DNA of 64,000 nucleotides from Myxococcus landrumus (GTDB lineage Bacteria > Myxococcota > Myxococcia > Myxococcales > Myxococcaceae), in the NCBI RefSeq assembly GCF_017301635.1, contig NZ_CP071091.1:7866501-7930500 (forward strand), given 5' to 3'. How positions within the stretch are numbered: position 1 is the stretch's first letter; every line of letters begins with the position of its first letter. Below, piece after piece: positions 8,619 through 17,101 of this stretch. Under the pieces are notes generated by a model. The model was not told the origin of the DNA. It made no database searches and worked only from the letters and a program-made list of their open reading frames with translations. The translations under genes and the position numbers were made by a program.

Positions 8619-9791
8619 ATGTCATCGACGCATGCTCGGGAAGGCGGACGGTTGCTCCAGGTGGGGCAGCCGCAGGAGGCGGTGAAGAGTTTCCAGAAGG
8701 GACTCGCCATCGACCCGGACGACGTGGAGTGTTTGATTGGGCTCGTCCGGACGTACCTGAGCGTGGGGGCCGCGCGTGAGGCGGAGGCCTCGGCGCTGCG
8801 GCTGCTGAAGGTGAAGCCGGACCACGCCGAGGGGCAGGCGCACCTGGCGATGCTGCGCGCGCAGGCGGGCAACGCGGAGGCGCTGGAGGCCCTCAAGGTG
8901 CTGGCCGCGGCGCCGACGTCGGGCTACTTCGAGCGCTTCAACCTGGGCGGGCTGCTGCTGGACCGGGGAGACTTGAATGGCGCCCGGGCCGCGTATGAGT
9001 CCGCGTTGCAGGTGGCCCCGGACAGCGCGCATGTCCACTTCGAGCTGGGCCGCATCCACCTCCAGCAGGGCGCGCCGGGGGCGGCGGTGACGCACTTCCA
9101 GAAGGCCGCCGGGGGCGCGTCCCAGGAGGCGATGCCGCTGTTGATGCTGGCGCGCGCGCATTCGGCGGAGGGCGCGCTGGGGCTGGCCATCCAGGCGGGG
9201 ACGCAGGCGTTGGACAAGGCGCAGGGGAGCGTGCGCCGCGCGGTGCTGGAGGACCTCTTCAAGCTGTACCTGTCCGCGGGGAGCCCGGAGGGGGCGAAGC
9301 GCACGGCGCAGGAGCTGCGGCAACTGGAGCCGGCCCACGTCAACTACGTCTACCTGCACGGGCTGGCGGTGATGAGCGCGGGCACCTTCGCGGAGGCCAA
9401 GGCGCTCTTCGAGGAGGCGCTGGCGATGGCGCCCAGGAGCTGGCAGACGCTGACGGCGCTGGCGCAGATGCACGGCGCGCTGGGCGAGCGCGAAGAGGCG
9501 CGCCGGCGGCTGGAGGAGGCGGTGGCGCTGGTGCCCACCGAGCTGGGGCCCGTGAACGACCTGGCGATGCACTTGATGCAGGACGATGAGCACTCGCGCG
9601 CGAAGCCGCTGCTGGAGCGGGCCCTGGCCGCGCACCCCGCGGACGCGACGACGAACCTCAACATGGCGGTGGCCACCTTCATGACGGACCGCACCGCGTC
9701 GCTCCACCACGCGGAGCGGGCGAGGACGCTGGGACAGGGCGAGATTCGCGAGCAGGCCCAGCGCATCCTGAAGGCCCTGGGCGTGGCCTGA
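8619..9791 (+). CDS. Tetratricopeptide-repeat protein
   Basis: The 390-residue product is almost entirely TPR helices: successive 34-residue units with the signature small/Gly/Ala pattern can be followed, for example QPQEAVKSFQKGLAIDPDD at residues 17-35 and DLNGARAAYESALQVAPDS near 117-135. There is no signal peptide, so it is probably a cytoplasmic scaffold. Nothing in the neighbourhood gives it a defined partner. The 3' end is convergent with the RCK-domain gene, with a perfect hairpin between them. Confidence 0.85.
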   Translation: MSSTHAREGGRLLQVGQPQEAVKSFQKGLAIDPDDVECLIGLVRTYLSVGAAREAEASALRLLKVKPDHAEGQAHLAMLRAQAGNAEALEALKVLAAAPTSGYFERFNLGGLLLDRGDLNGARAAYESALQVAPDSAHVHFELGRIHLQQGAPGAAVTHFQKAAGGASQEAMPLLMLARAHSAEGALGLAIQAGTQALDKAQGSVRRAVLEDLFKLYLSAGSPEGAKRTAQELRQLEPAHVNYVYLHGLAVMSAGTFAEAKALFEEALAMAPRSWQTLTALAQMHGALGEREEARRRLEEAVALVPTELGPVNDLAMHLMQDDEHSRAKPLLERALAAHPADATTNLNMAVATFMTDRTASLHHAERARTLGQGEIREQAQRILKALGVA

Positions 9792-9801
9792 GGTCCGCGG
9801 C

Positions 9802-9826
9802 GTGGGGCTCCACTCCGGAGCCCCAC
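9802..9826. terminator. Perfect hairpin between convergent genes
   Basis: GTGGGGCTCC at 9802-9811 and GGAGCCCCAC at 9817-9826 form a 10-base-pair stem with a 5-base loop. There is no T-run on either side, so it may act as a transcript end stabiliser or Rho-assisted terminator for both convergent genes. Confidence 0.55.
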
Positions 9827-9840
9827 CGGGACATCGGCCC

Positions 9841-10971
9841 CTACCGTCCGAAGAGGCCCCAGCGCTTGGAGGGTTTGATGCCCTGCACGCGCGACAGGCG
9901 CTCGCCGAGGATGCGGCTCATCTCCAGCGCCACGCCTGGGTTGGCCATGACGACGCTGCGGAAGTCGTCGCGGCCCACCGCCGCCAGCTCACACGCCGTG
10001 GCCGTCACCGCCGTCGCCGTTCGGGGCTCTCCCGTCAGCAACGCCAGCTCTCCGAAGAAGCCCCCCTGCTTCACCAGGGCCACCGACTGGCCCCCGGTGT
10101 CCTTGAGCTGCACCTCTCCCGACAGCACCACGTAGAAGTTCTCGCCCGCGTCGCCCTGCCGGAAGAGCTCCGTGCCCGCGGGGCGCTGGAGGTGCTCGGC
10201 GCCGCGCGCCACCGTCTCCAGCTCCTCCGTGTTCAGCGGCGCCAGGAAGTCCACCTTGCGCAGCGTGGAGGCCAGCATCGCCACGCCCGTGGTGCCCACG
10301 GGCTCACGGGTGAGGAACGTCACCGCCTCCGCCAGATGCGCGCGCCGGGCGACGAGGATGACGGTGTGCCCCGCGCGCAGCACGGTGTTCCCATCCGGGA
10401 GTGTCGCGCGGCCCTGCGGGTCCACCACGCCGATGAATACGCACTCGCGCGGGAAGCCCTCCATGCTTCGCACCTGCGCCACCGTCTGCCCCGCCACCTG
10501 GGCGCGCATGGGCAGCGCCAGCTCGAAGAGCACCGTGTCGCCATCCCCCAGCGGCAGCGAGCCCGCCACCTGCGGGAAGTCGATGGCGGTGGTCATCTTC
10601 GCCACGACGACTTCGGCCTCGGCGACCAGGTCCTTCACGCCCGCGAGCCGGTACGCCTCGCGGTAGCTCGTGTCCAACATGCGCACCATGAGGCGCGCCG
10701 GGGACATGCTGCGAACCAGCATGGTGAACGCCAGGTTCTCCGAGTCGCGCGCCAGCACGCCCGCCACCACGTCCGCGGACGTGACGCCCGCGGCCTCGAG
10801 CATCTGCGGATTCGTCGCGTCGCCACACACCGTCACCACGCCCACCTCCTCGAAGAGGCGTGTGCACGTGGCCGCGTCCCGCTCGATGACCGTCACGCTG
10901 TGCTGTTCGGCCACCAGACGCGCGGCCAGCACACTGCCCACCCGTCCACCTCCCGCGATGACGATTTTCAC
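9841..10971 (-). CDS. RCK (TrkA-type) regulator fused to a cyclic-nucleotide-binding domain
   Basis: The 376-residue protein starts with a TrkA-N/RCK Rossmann domain (MKIVIAGGGRVGSVLA, then the CGDAT motif that follows the second strands, residues 1-120). A TrkA-C type domain follows at about 140-225 (TVLFELALP to HTVILVARR). The last third, about 235-355, is a CRP-like cNMP-binding beta roll with FRQGDAGENFYVVLSG and FFGELALLTGEPRTATA; the GELAL-x6-R-TA phosphate cassette is present, so cyclic nucleotide binding is plausible. The ATG overlaps the stop of the antiporter gene by 4 bases, so the two are translated together, and I infer that this protein gates that antiporter in response to NAD(H), nucleotides or cNMP. 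It has no membrane segment. Confidence 0.88.
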   Translation of the reverse strand: MKIVIAGGGRVGSVLAARLVAEQHSVTVIERDAATCTRLFEEVGVVTVCGDATNPQMLEAAGVTSADVVAGVLARDSENLAFTMLVRSMSPARLMVRMLDTSYREAYRLAGVKDLVAEAEVVVAKMTTAIDFPQVAGSLPLGDGDTVLFELALPMRAQVAGQTVAQVRSMEGFPRECVFIGVVDPQGRATLPDGNTVLRAGHTVILVARRAHLAEAVTFLTREPVGTTGVAMLASTLRKVDFLAPLNTEELETVARGAEHLQRPAGTELFRQGDAGENFYVVLSGEVQLKDTGGQSVALVKQGGFFGELALLTGEPRTATAVTATACELAAVGRDDFRSVVMANPGVALEMSRILGERLSRVQGIKPSKRWGLFGR

Positions 10972-12554
10972 GACGCCTTCCTCCCGGGCTCCACCGTCTG
11001 CTCCTCGCCGTGCAGCACCTTCTCCAGATTCAGCGTCCGCTCATCCAATTGCGCCAGCATGTGCTCCGCCGTCGCCTCCGGGATGAGTCCGCTGCGGCGC
11101 GCACCCTGAAGCGCCGTGCGCTCCGCGTCGATGAGCCGGCGTCGCATCGCGATGAGGTCTCGCGCCCCTTGTGTGAGGTGATGCTCGTTGAGCCGCCGCA
11201 GCTCGCGCTCGGCCCGGGCGATGTTCACCTGGTACTCGCTGCGCAGGTGGTCATACGCCGCCCGAGGCACCAGGCCCTGCTCATGCAACACCGCCAGCTC
11301 CTGGTGCGCGGCGCGGCTGGCGATGAGCCGGCCCCGCTGCTCGGACATGGCCAGGGCCACTTCGTCCTGCCGGAAGAGGCCCAGCCACTTGAGCGCGCGC
11401 GTGAGCATCAAGCCCTGGCCCACCAGCGACACCAGCGTCACGCCGAAGGCGATGGCCACCAGCTTCTCCCGGCCCGGCGTGGCCGCGGGGAGTCCCAGCG
11501 CGAGGCCGATGGAGAGCGCGCCCTTGATGTTGCCCACGATGAAGACGTGCTGCCAGCGAGGCGGCACCGCCTCCGCGGGGCGGATGAACCTCAACAGCAG
11601 GAAGGGGCCGTAGATGGCCACCGCGCGCCCGGCCAGCACACACGCCACCGCGATGAGTGTCTCCGGCACATAGCCGCGCAGCGTCTCCGGCTTCGTGGTG
11701 AGCCCCACCGCCAGGAAGAGGAAGGTGTTCACTCCGAAGGTGGCGTACTCCCAGAAGGAGTGGATGGCCACCTGGCTCTGCGGTGACACGTTCTTGCGCA
11801 TCCCGACGCCCACGGCCAGGCCCGCGACGACCGCGGAGATGGCGCCGGACAGGTGGAGCTGCTCGGCCACCACGAACGAGGCCAGCGCCACGGCCGTGGT
11901 CACCATGATTTCGGCCAGCGGGTCCTCGGTGTGGCGGATGACGAAGCCGCCCAGCATGCCCACCGCCAGCCCCACCACCGCGCCACCCGCCGACGCGAGC
12001 AGCACGCGCGCGGCCAGCATGGGCAGCGAGGGCGCCGCGGCCCCGGCCACCACGCTGGCGATGGCCGCGTAGGCCACCAGGGCCGTGCCGTCGTTGAAGA
12101 GGCTCTCGCCCTGCATGATGCCGGACAGGCGCGGAGGCACGGGGGCTCGGCGGAAGGCGTAGAGGATGGAGACGGTGTCCGTCACGGACAGCAGCGCGCC
12201 CAGGAGCAGCGCGGGCCAGATGGCCAGGTCCACCAGGAAGTGGAGCGCGGTGCCCGTGGCGCCAATGGCTAGCACCATGCCCAGGGTGGAGAGGATGAGG
12301 ATGGGCAAGGCATTGGCGCGGATGCCATTGAGGTCCGCCATGATGCCGCCCTCGAACAGCAGCGCCGGCAGGCAGACGAGGAACACCACCTCCGGGTTGA
12401 GGGGCGGCACGCCAGGCAGCAGGTTGCCCACGGAGATGAGCAGGCCTCCCACGACGAGCGCCACGTTGTAGGGCATGTTCGCCCGCTTGGCTGCGATGGC
12501 CAGGACGATGGCGGCCACCATCAATCCAATGACGAGAGGCATCTCCAAGTGCAC
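10968..12554 (-). CDS. CPA1-family Na+(K+)/H+ antiporter
   Basis: The 528-residue membrane protein has about twelve hydrophobic helices over residues 1-400, and a charged cytoplasmic tail of about 130 residues. LPALLFEGG and the SLFNDGTALV stretch, with its ND ion-site pair, identify the NhaP/CPA1 family that exchanges Na+ or K+ for protons across the inner membrane. I chose the GTG at 12554 because GGAAG lies 10 bases upstream, and an ATG four codons later is the family-like alternative; a longer start adds an unlikely basic leader. It is followed by the RCK-cNMP gene with a 4-base overlap, suggesting a regulated K+ or Na+ efflux system. The long Glu/Arg tail is where the RCK partner could dock. 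Confidence 0.9.
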   Translation of the reverse strand: MHLEMPLVIGLMVAAIVLAIAAKRANMPYNVALVVGGLLISVGNLLPGVPPLNPEVVFLVCLPALLFEGGIMADLNGIRANALPILILSTLGMVLAIGATGTALHFLVDLAIWPALLLGALLSVTDTVSILYAFRRAPVPPRLSGIMQGESLFNDGTALVAYAAIASVVAGAAAPSLPMLAARVLLASAGGAVVGLAVGMLGGFVIRHTEDPLAEIMVTTAVALASFVVAEQLHLSGAISAVVAGLAVGVGMRKNVSPQSQVAIHSFWEYATFGVNTFLFLAVGLTTKPETLRGYVPETLIAVACVLAGRAVAIYGPFLLLRFIRPAEAVPPRWQHVFIVGNIKGALSIGLALGLPAATPGREKLVAIAFGVTLVSLVGQGLMLTRALKWLGLFRQDEVALAMSEQRGRLIASRAAHQELAVLHEQGLVPRAAYDHLRSEYQVNIARAERELRRLNEHHLTQGARDLIAMRRRLIDAERTALQGARRSGLIPEATAEHMLAQLDERTLNLEKVLHGEEQTVEPGRKAS

Positions 12555-12617
12555 GGCGCGCAGTCTTCCAGAACAGGTGCGCGCGGTCACTCCCCCTTCA
12601 CGTGAGGCTTTTGAGTC

Positions 12618-13784
12618 CTAGCGCCTCAAACGGAGGATGAGGTCCTTTTGGGGCCCGCAGTCTCCGCGGCCATCGCAGTTGCTCGTGGTGACGTAGAGGT
12701 GGCCATCGGGACCCATCACCACCTCGCGCAGGCGGCCATACGTGTCGCGCAGGTACACCTCGTGACGGGCGACCCGGGCCGGGTTGTCCGAGGCGAACTC
12801 CACGCGGTGCAGGTGTCGCGAGCCGAGCGTGCCCACGAGCAGCGAGCCGGTCCACTCGGGGATGGACGTGCCCGTGTAGAGGGCGGCTCCTCCGGGAGGC
12901 ATGGCGTCCGCGAAGGTGAGCGAGGGGGTGACCTGCCCTTCGTGAAGCTCGCACGAGTAGATGCCGGGCCAGCCCAGGTTGGCTCCCGGGCGGGCGAGGC
13001 TTATCTCGTCATGTCCCCGGCGCAGCGTCTCGCCGCTGGGGCCGTGGTCCGTGATGTACAGCGTGGCGGCATCCTTCCAGTCCCAACCCTGGAGGTTGCG
13101 CAGGCCGATGAGGAAGGCGGGGGACCCGGGAAAGGGATTGTCCTGGGGCACCTGGCCTTCGGGCGTGAGGCGGAGCAGCTTGCCCGCGGAGTCCTTCACG
13201 TCCTGGGAGCGGTCCGGGTCCCTGGCGTCGCCGGTGCCCGCGTAGAGCATGCCATCCGGGCCGAAGCGCAGGCGTCCTCCGTCATGGTAGGTCGCGGAGG
13301 GGATGCCGCTGAAGATGACCCGGTCGAACGTCGCGGTGGTGTGGTCCTCGGAGAGCGTCCAGCGCTCCACGCGGTTCTCGTCGCGGCCGCTCGCGTCGGT
13401 GGTGACGTAGACGTAGACCTGACGGTTCGTGGCGAAGTCTGGATGGGCGGCGATGCCGAGCAGTCCACCCTCCGCGGCCTCGGTGATGCGCACGGTGGCC
13501 ACGGGCTTGGATTGAAGGACGCCTGCCTTGAGCAGCCGGATGCGGCCGGGTCGCTCGGTGACGAGGGCGTCACCGCCGGGCAGCCAGGCGATGCCCCAGG
13601 GGACTTGGAGGCCCTCGGCCACGACGTCCACGGTGAAGGGCACGGTGCCGTCCGCGCCCCAGTCGTCCGCGACACGCACGCAGTCCTGCGGAGAGGCGGT
13701 GCCCTGTGCCTGGCTCTTGCGGCAGGCGGAGGTGGACACGGCGAGCACCAGGGCGGCGGAGGCGAGCAGGCGAGAGGCGCGCAT
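12618..13784 (-). CDS. PQQ-dependent sugar dehydrogenase-like lipoprotein
   Basis: The mature protein resembles the soluble glucose/sorbosone dehydrogenase propeller family. Visible family features include VPWGIAWLPGG near the start, TERPGRI, LLGIAAHPDF, and YHDGGRLRFGPDG with the following TGD, which supply catalytic His and metal or PQQ contacts in the family. I chose the ATG at 13784, giving 388 residues, because it begins a clean signal peptide (MRASRLLASAALVLAVSTSAC) with Cys21 as a probable lipidation site; the -3 residue is Thr rather than Leu, so the lipobox is weak. It would oxidise sugars or related aldoses in the periplasm or at the outer membrane. It is divergent from the PfpI-family gene. 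The exact substrate is unknown. Confidence 0.85.
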   Translation of the reverse strand: MRASRLLASAALVLAVSTSACRKSQAQGTASPQDCVRVADDWGADGTVPFTVDVVAEGLQVPWGIAWLPGGDALVTERPGRIRLLKAGVLQSKPVATVRITEAAEGGLLGIAAHPDFATNRQVYVYVTTDASGRDENRVERWTLSEDHTTATFDRVIFSGIPSATYHDGGRLRFGPDGMLYAGTGDARDPDRSQDVKDSAGKLLRLTPEGQVPQDNPFPGSPAFLIGLRNLQGWDWKDAATLYITDHGPSGETLRRGHDEISLARPGANLGWPGIYSCELHEGQVTPSLTFADAMPPGGAALYTGTSIPEWTGSLLVGTLGSRHLHRVEFASDNPARVARHEVYLRDTYGRLREVVMGPDGHLYVTTSNCDGRGDCGPQKDLILRLRR

Positions 13785-13975
13785 GGGGCGATTAATGTCC
13801 GGGGGGACGGTCCCACGCCAGCATTGAGGGCAGGGGAGCGGACGCGAGTCGGTGGGCCCGTGTCGGCAGGGGAGCCAGGCGGGCGGGTTGCCCGGGCGAG
13901 GCTGTGGCGGTGCCAGGCGCGTGGGCACCTTGGTCGAGCGGGACAACCTGCCCGTGAGGAACAAGGAGACGTTGC

Positions 13976-14560
13976 ATGGCGCGCATCGCGTTCATCCTGG
14001 CCGACGACTTCGAGGACGAGGAGTTCCGCGTCCCCTATGACCAGGTGAGGCAGGCAGGCCACGAGGCGGTGGTGGTGGGCCTGGAGGCGGGGCAGGCCGT
14101 TCGGGGCAGGCAGGGGCGCGAGGTCGTCACACCGGAGCGGGCGGCGCGGAATGTGAGCTCCCGGGAGTTCGACGCGCTGGTGATTCCGGGGGGCTACTCG
14201 CCGGATGTGCTGCGCCTGGACATCGACATGGTGGGGCTGGTGCGCGACTTCTTTCGGGCGGAGAAGCCGCTGGCGGCCATCTGTCATGCGGCGTGGCTGC
14301 TGGTGGAAGCGGACATCGCGGAGGGGCGGACGCTCACCTCATGGCCGTCGCTGAAGACAGACCTCATCAACGCGGGCGCGCGGTGGGTGGACCGGGAGGT
14401 GGTGGAGGATGGGAACCTCATCACGTCGCGGCATCCGGGGGATGTCTGGGCTTTCTGCGAGGCGTTGCTGCGGCAGGTGGCCCTGGGCAGTGCGCCTCCG
14501 CGAGTGGCTGTTCCGCTCGTGCAGGATGAGGTCTGGGTTCAGCCGCTCATGGTGCATTGA
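13976..14560 (+). CDS. DJ-1/PfpI-family protein (type 1 glutamine amidotransferase-like)
   Basis: The 194-residue product matches PfpI-like proteins in size and order of motifs: ILADDFEDEEF at the N-terminus, FDALVIPGGYSPD in the middle and the nucleophile elbow AICHAAWLL with Cys103-His104. Family members act as intracellular peptidases, deglycases or stress chaperones; which of these applies cannot be told. AAGGAG at 13963-13968 gives a strong ribosome site. It is followed by a GC hairpin and then by the first helical-protein/chaperone cassette, with no sign of co-transcription. Confidence 0.9.
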   Translation: MARIAFILADDFEDEEFRVPYDQVRQAGHEAVVVGLEAGQAVRGRQGREVVTPERAARNVSSREFDALVIPGGYSPDVLRLDIDMVGLVRDFFRAEKPLAAICHAAWLLVEADIAEGRTLTSWPSLKTDLINAGARWVDREVVEDGNLITSRHPGDVWAFCEALLRQVALGSAPPRVAVPLVQDEVWVQPLMVH

Positions 14561-14562
14561 GC

Positions 14563-14582
14563 GCGTCAGGCGGGCCTGGCGC
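14563..14582 (+). terminator. GC hairpin after the PfpI-family gene
   Basis: GCGTCAGG and CCTGGCGC pair over 8 bases (one G-T wobble) around a CGGG loop, two bases after the stop codon. A weak TTG follows rather than a T-run, so termination strength is uncertain. Confidence 0.4.
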
Positions 14583-14644
14583 TTGAGAGGGCTCCGCGCC
14601 GGGAGATGGGACATGTAACCGGTAGGAGGACAGGGGCGTAGAGG

Positions 14645-14672
14645 AGGCAGAGGTTCACGAACACCTCCGCCT
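14645..14672 (+). promoter_or_regulatory. Leader hairpin just before the first cassette gene
   Basis: AGGC-A-GAGGT at 14645-14654 pairs with ACCTC-C-GCCT at 14663-14672 around an 8-base loop, one mismatch. It ends 5 bases before the GGAG ribosome site at 14678-14681 of the helical-protein gene. It could terminate readthrough from upstream or shape translation of the cassette. Confidence 0.35.
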
Positions 14673-14687
14673 GCCCTGGAGCCCTTC

Positions 14688-15944
14688 ATGTCTCCGCTTC
14701 CTCCCGTGGATCGCAAGGTCCGGACACCTTCTTGGGTGAACAAGCCTTCTTCGACCACGCCGAACCCTGTCCAGGGGGCGGCGTCGACTCCGCCGAAGAA
14801 GGGGCCGTCTTCAACGGACTCCTTCCAGCCTCAGAGGCTGATAGGGCCGGTGGCTCCGCCTCCCGGGTCGAAGGGGCAGAAGATCACGAACGTCGAGACT
14901 CCGCTGCCCAAGAAGGAGGACCCGAAGGGCTTCGAGAACATCGAGACGTATCCCAAGCTCGTGGATACGCCCATCTCGACGGCGCAGCAGGTGGGCGCGT
15001 TCAAGGACAAGCTGAAGGATGTCTATACCCCCAGCCGCGAGGCGGGGAATGGCCGCATCAAGAGCGTGTGGAATGGGGGGCTTCGGGAGAACTACCGGAA
15101 CTTCCAGTTGGAGAGCGCGAACCCGAAGGATTTGGGGACGAAGCCCTGGGCCAACGTGGCGAACAAGGGCAATCCTGTCGTCACGAAGTTGGGTTTTGGT
15201 GCGGTGGACCTCCTCGGCAGGGGAAAGGGGAGCGCCGCACTGGATGCCCTGAATGGAGGTCTGACGAGCGGCAACCCGGAAACGCGCCGCCAGGCCCTGA
15301 GCGACGTGGCCGAGGGTGGGAAGGCCGCGACGGAGGCGCTCAAGGCGGGGCTCGAGACGAGACGTGACATCCAGAAGTACGGGAGTGCGTACCGGGCGGC
15401 CAGCAAGTCACTGGCCGCCGATGCTCCCAATCTCAAGGGCACGGCTCGCGCTTCAATCTCTCTCAACATCGCCAAGACAGCCTTCAACCATGTCGACGCG
15501 GGAGACATGGCGCCCGACGCGGCGGACACGAAGTTCGATGCGCTCAAGAAAGACACGCGTGCCTTTGTCAATGAGACCACCGCCAAGGCGCATGGCGCTG
15601 GCAGCAACGAGGTGAAGCGGCTGCTCAACAACGGGACGGGGAAGACCCTGAAGTCCGCTGACGATGCACTCAAGGCTGGCATCCATGCGGGTGCCAAGGC
15701 GGCGGGCAGCGGGCTCGCGAAGGGGGTGGGACGGTTTGTCCCTGGGGCGAACGTGGCCATCGCGGCTTTCGACACCGCGAAGTTCGCCTCGACGTTGACG
15801 GACCCCGAAGCGAATGCGGGCGAGCAGATAACGGCTGGCATCACCGCCGCGGGCTCCATCCTCGCGGCGACGAACATCCCCCTCGTGAGCCAGGCGGGTG
15901 CGGCCATCTCGACGGTGTCTGACTTCGTGGGCAGCTTCTTCTAG
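14688..15944 (+). CDS. Ala/Gly-rich helical protein, cassette copy 1 (unknown family)
   Basis: The 418-residue product is not a family I recognise. Residues 1-95 are Pro/Ser/Lys-rich and probably disordered; a helical Ala/Lys/Gly region follows. The last 71 residues, from GRFVPGANVAIAAF to VGSFF, align without gaps with the end of the protein at 20846-21874: I count 45 identities, including ATNIP, VSQ and STVS. This C-terminal module is hydrophobic with GxxxG-like spacing and could form a membrane-inserting helical hairpin. There is no signal peptide. Its stop is 8 bases before the trigger-factor-like gene, whose homologue also follows copy 2. A secreted or pore-forming effector, or a structural matrix protein, are possible roles; this is inference. 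Codon use is ordinary here, unlike copy 2. Confidence 0.8.
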   Translation: MSPLPPVDRKVRTPSWVNKPSSTTPNPVQGAASTPPKKGPSSTDSFQPQRLIGPVAPPPGSKGQKITNVETPLPKKEDPKGFENIETYPKLVDTPISTAQQVGAFKDKLKDVYTPSREAGNGRIKSVWNGGLRENYRNFQLESANPKDLGTKPWANVANKGNPVVTKLGFGAVDLLGRGKGSAALDALNGGLTSGNPETRRQALSDVAEGGKAATEALKAGLETRRDIQKYGSAYRAASKSLAADAPNLKGTARASISLNIAKTAFNHVDAGDMAPDAADTKFDALKKDTRAFVNETTAKAHGAGSNEVKRLLNNGTGKTLKSADDALKAGIHAGAKAAGSGLAKGVGRFVPGANVAIAAFDTAKFASTLTDPEANAGEQITAGITAAGSILAATNIPLVSQAGAAISTVSDFVGSFF

Positions 15945-15952
15945 AGGGTGCC

Positions 15953-17068
15953 ATGCACTTCCAAGACGATTCCAGGGGGATGGTACCGCCGTTCTCCATG
16001 GGAGAACTCCAGGGCCTGGGGATTCTGGCCAGGTCGCCGGGCGCGCTGGCCTTCCGGAGCACGGCGTCCGTCAGACTCCCGGCTGTGTCGGAGGCTCCTT
16101 CGTTGGAGGGGCTCCAAGTGACGGTCCCCGCTCCGGCCCCCATCACCCCGGAAGGTGTCCTCGAGCGCTACGAGGCGTTGAGCCGCGCTGTCGCCTCGCG
16201 AAGGGACCGCGCCCCGGGCGAAGGGGTGGCACTTGGGGATGATGTCCTCCTGGATGTCATTGGCTTCGTGAACGGAAGGCTCCTTCCCTTCTCCGCGCGT
16301 TCGGAGTGGTGGACGGAAGCCGCCCCGGACCCCTTGTTCCCGGGGTTCTTCGAGTCGCTGCCAGGCTCGAAGGTCGGTGAGACCCTCTCGGTGGAGTTCA
16401 TGCTCCCCATGGACTACCCGGTGGAGTCGCTCCGGGGTGTGGTGGCGCTGTTCGCGGTGGAGCTCAAGGCCGCGCGTGAAGTGAGTCCGCTGGACGAACA
16501 GTCCCCGGAGTTCTTCACCGCGCTCAGGCGAGGCGCCACGCTCGACGAGGTGATGGAGCACATCGCGGGAGAGCTCGCCGTCGAGCGAGATGCCCAAGCC
16601 GCGCGGAAGTGCCAGGACGAGGTTCTGCGGGAAGTGGCGCGCCGCACTCGCATCGAGGTGCCTCGGAGTCTCGTGGACGAGGAGCTTCGTCGGCGCTGGT
16701 CAGAGGCCGAGTACCCGGTGCTGGTCCGGCTCGGGATTCCTCTCGAGCAGATTCCCGAGGCATTCGAGGGGTGGTTGCAGGATGCGGGCATGCGGGGCGA
16801 CGCGGAGCATCGGCTTCGGCTGGGGCTGGGCCTTCGGGCCATCGCCACGCATGAGCGCCTGAGGCCCGTGCGTGAGGATGCGAAGGCGTTGTTCGACATC
16901 CTCGCGGACCGCACGAGGATGAGCCATGAAGCGCTGGGACAACTGCTTCAGTCCAACAGGGACGTCCAGCGGCGCTTCGACAGCCTGGCGATGCACGCGA
17001 CGGCCGTGAGCCATGTGCTGTCGAAGGTCCGGGTCGTCGAGGAGCCCACCGCGGCCGCGGCGGGGTAG
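15953..17068 (+). CDS. Trigger-factor-like chaperone without ribosome-binding domain, copy 1
   Basis: The 371-residue protein has the central FKBP-like and C-terminal arm domains of trigger factor. The FKBP-like part covers about 100-180 (LGDDVLLDVIGF ... GSKVGETLSVEF, then DYPVESLRG, as in trigger factor's PEDY-xxE-xLxGK). The arms follow (ATLDEVMEHIAGEL, IEVPRSLVDEELRRRW). The N-terminal ribosome-docking domain and its GFRxGKxP loop are absent; the first 75 residues are instead a short proline-containing leader. AGAGGG sits 4 bases before the ATG. It is translated right after the helical protein, and I infer that it holds or folds that partner. Cytoplasmic location follows from the lack of a signal peptide. 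Clear homology to 21996-23093 makes the call firm. Confidence 0.85.
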   Translation: MHFQDDSRGMVPPFSMGELQGLGILARSPGALAFRSTASVRLPAVSEAPSLEGLQVTVPAPAPITPEGVLERYEALSRAVASRRDRAPGEGVALGDDVLLDVIGFVNGRLLPFSARSEWWTEAAPDPLFPGFFESLPGSKVGETLSVEFMLPMDYPVESLRGVVALFAVELKAAREVSPLDEQSPEFFTALRRGATLDEVMEHIAGELAVERDAQAARKCQDEVLREVARRTRIEVPRSLVDEELRRRWSEAEYPVLVRLGIPLEQIPEAFEGWLQDAGMRGDAEHRLRLGLGLRAIATHERLRPVREDAKALFDILADRTRMSHEALGQLLQSNRDVQRRFDSLAMHATAVSHVLSKVRVVEEPTAAAAG

Positions 17069-17101
17069 CTCCCGGCTTCATCCACGCGGACTTCGAATCC
17101 G

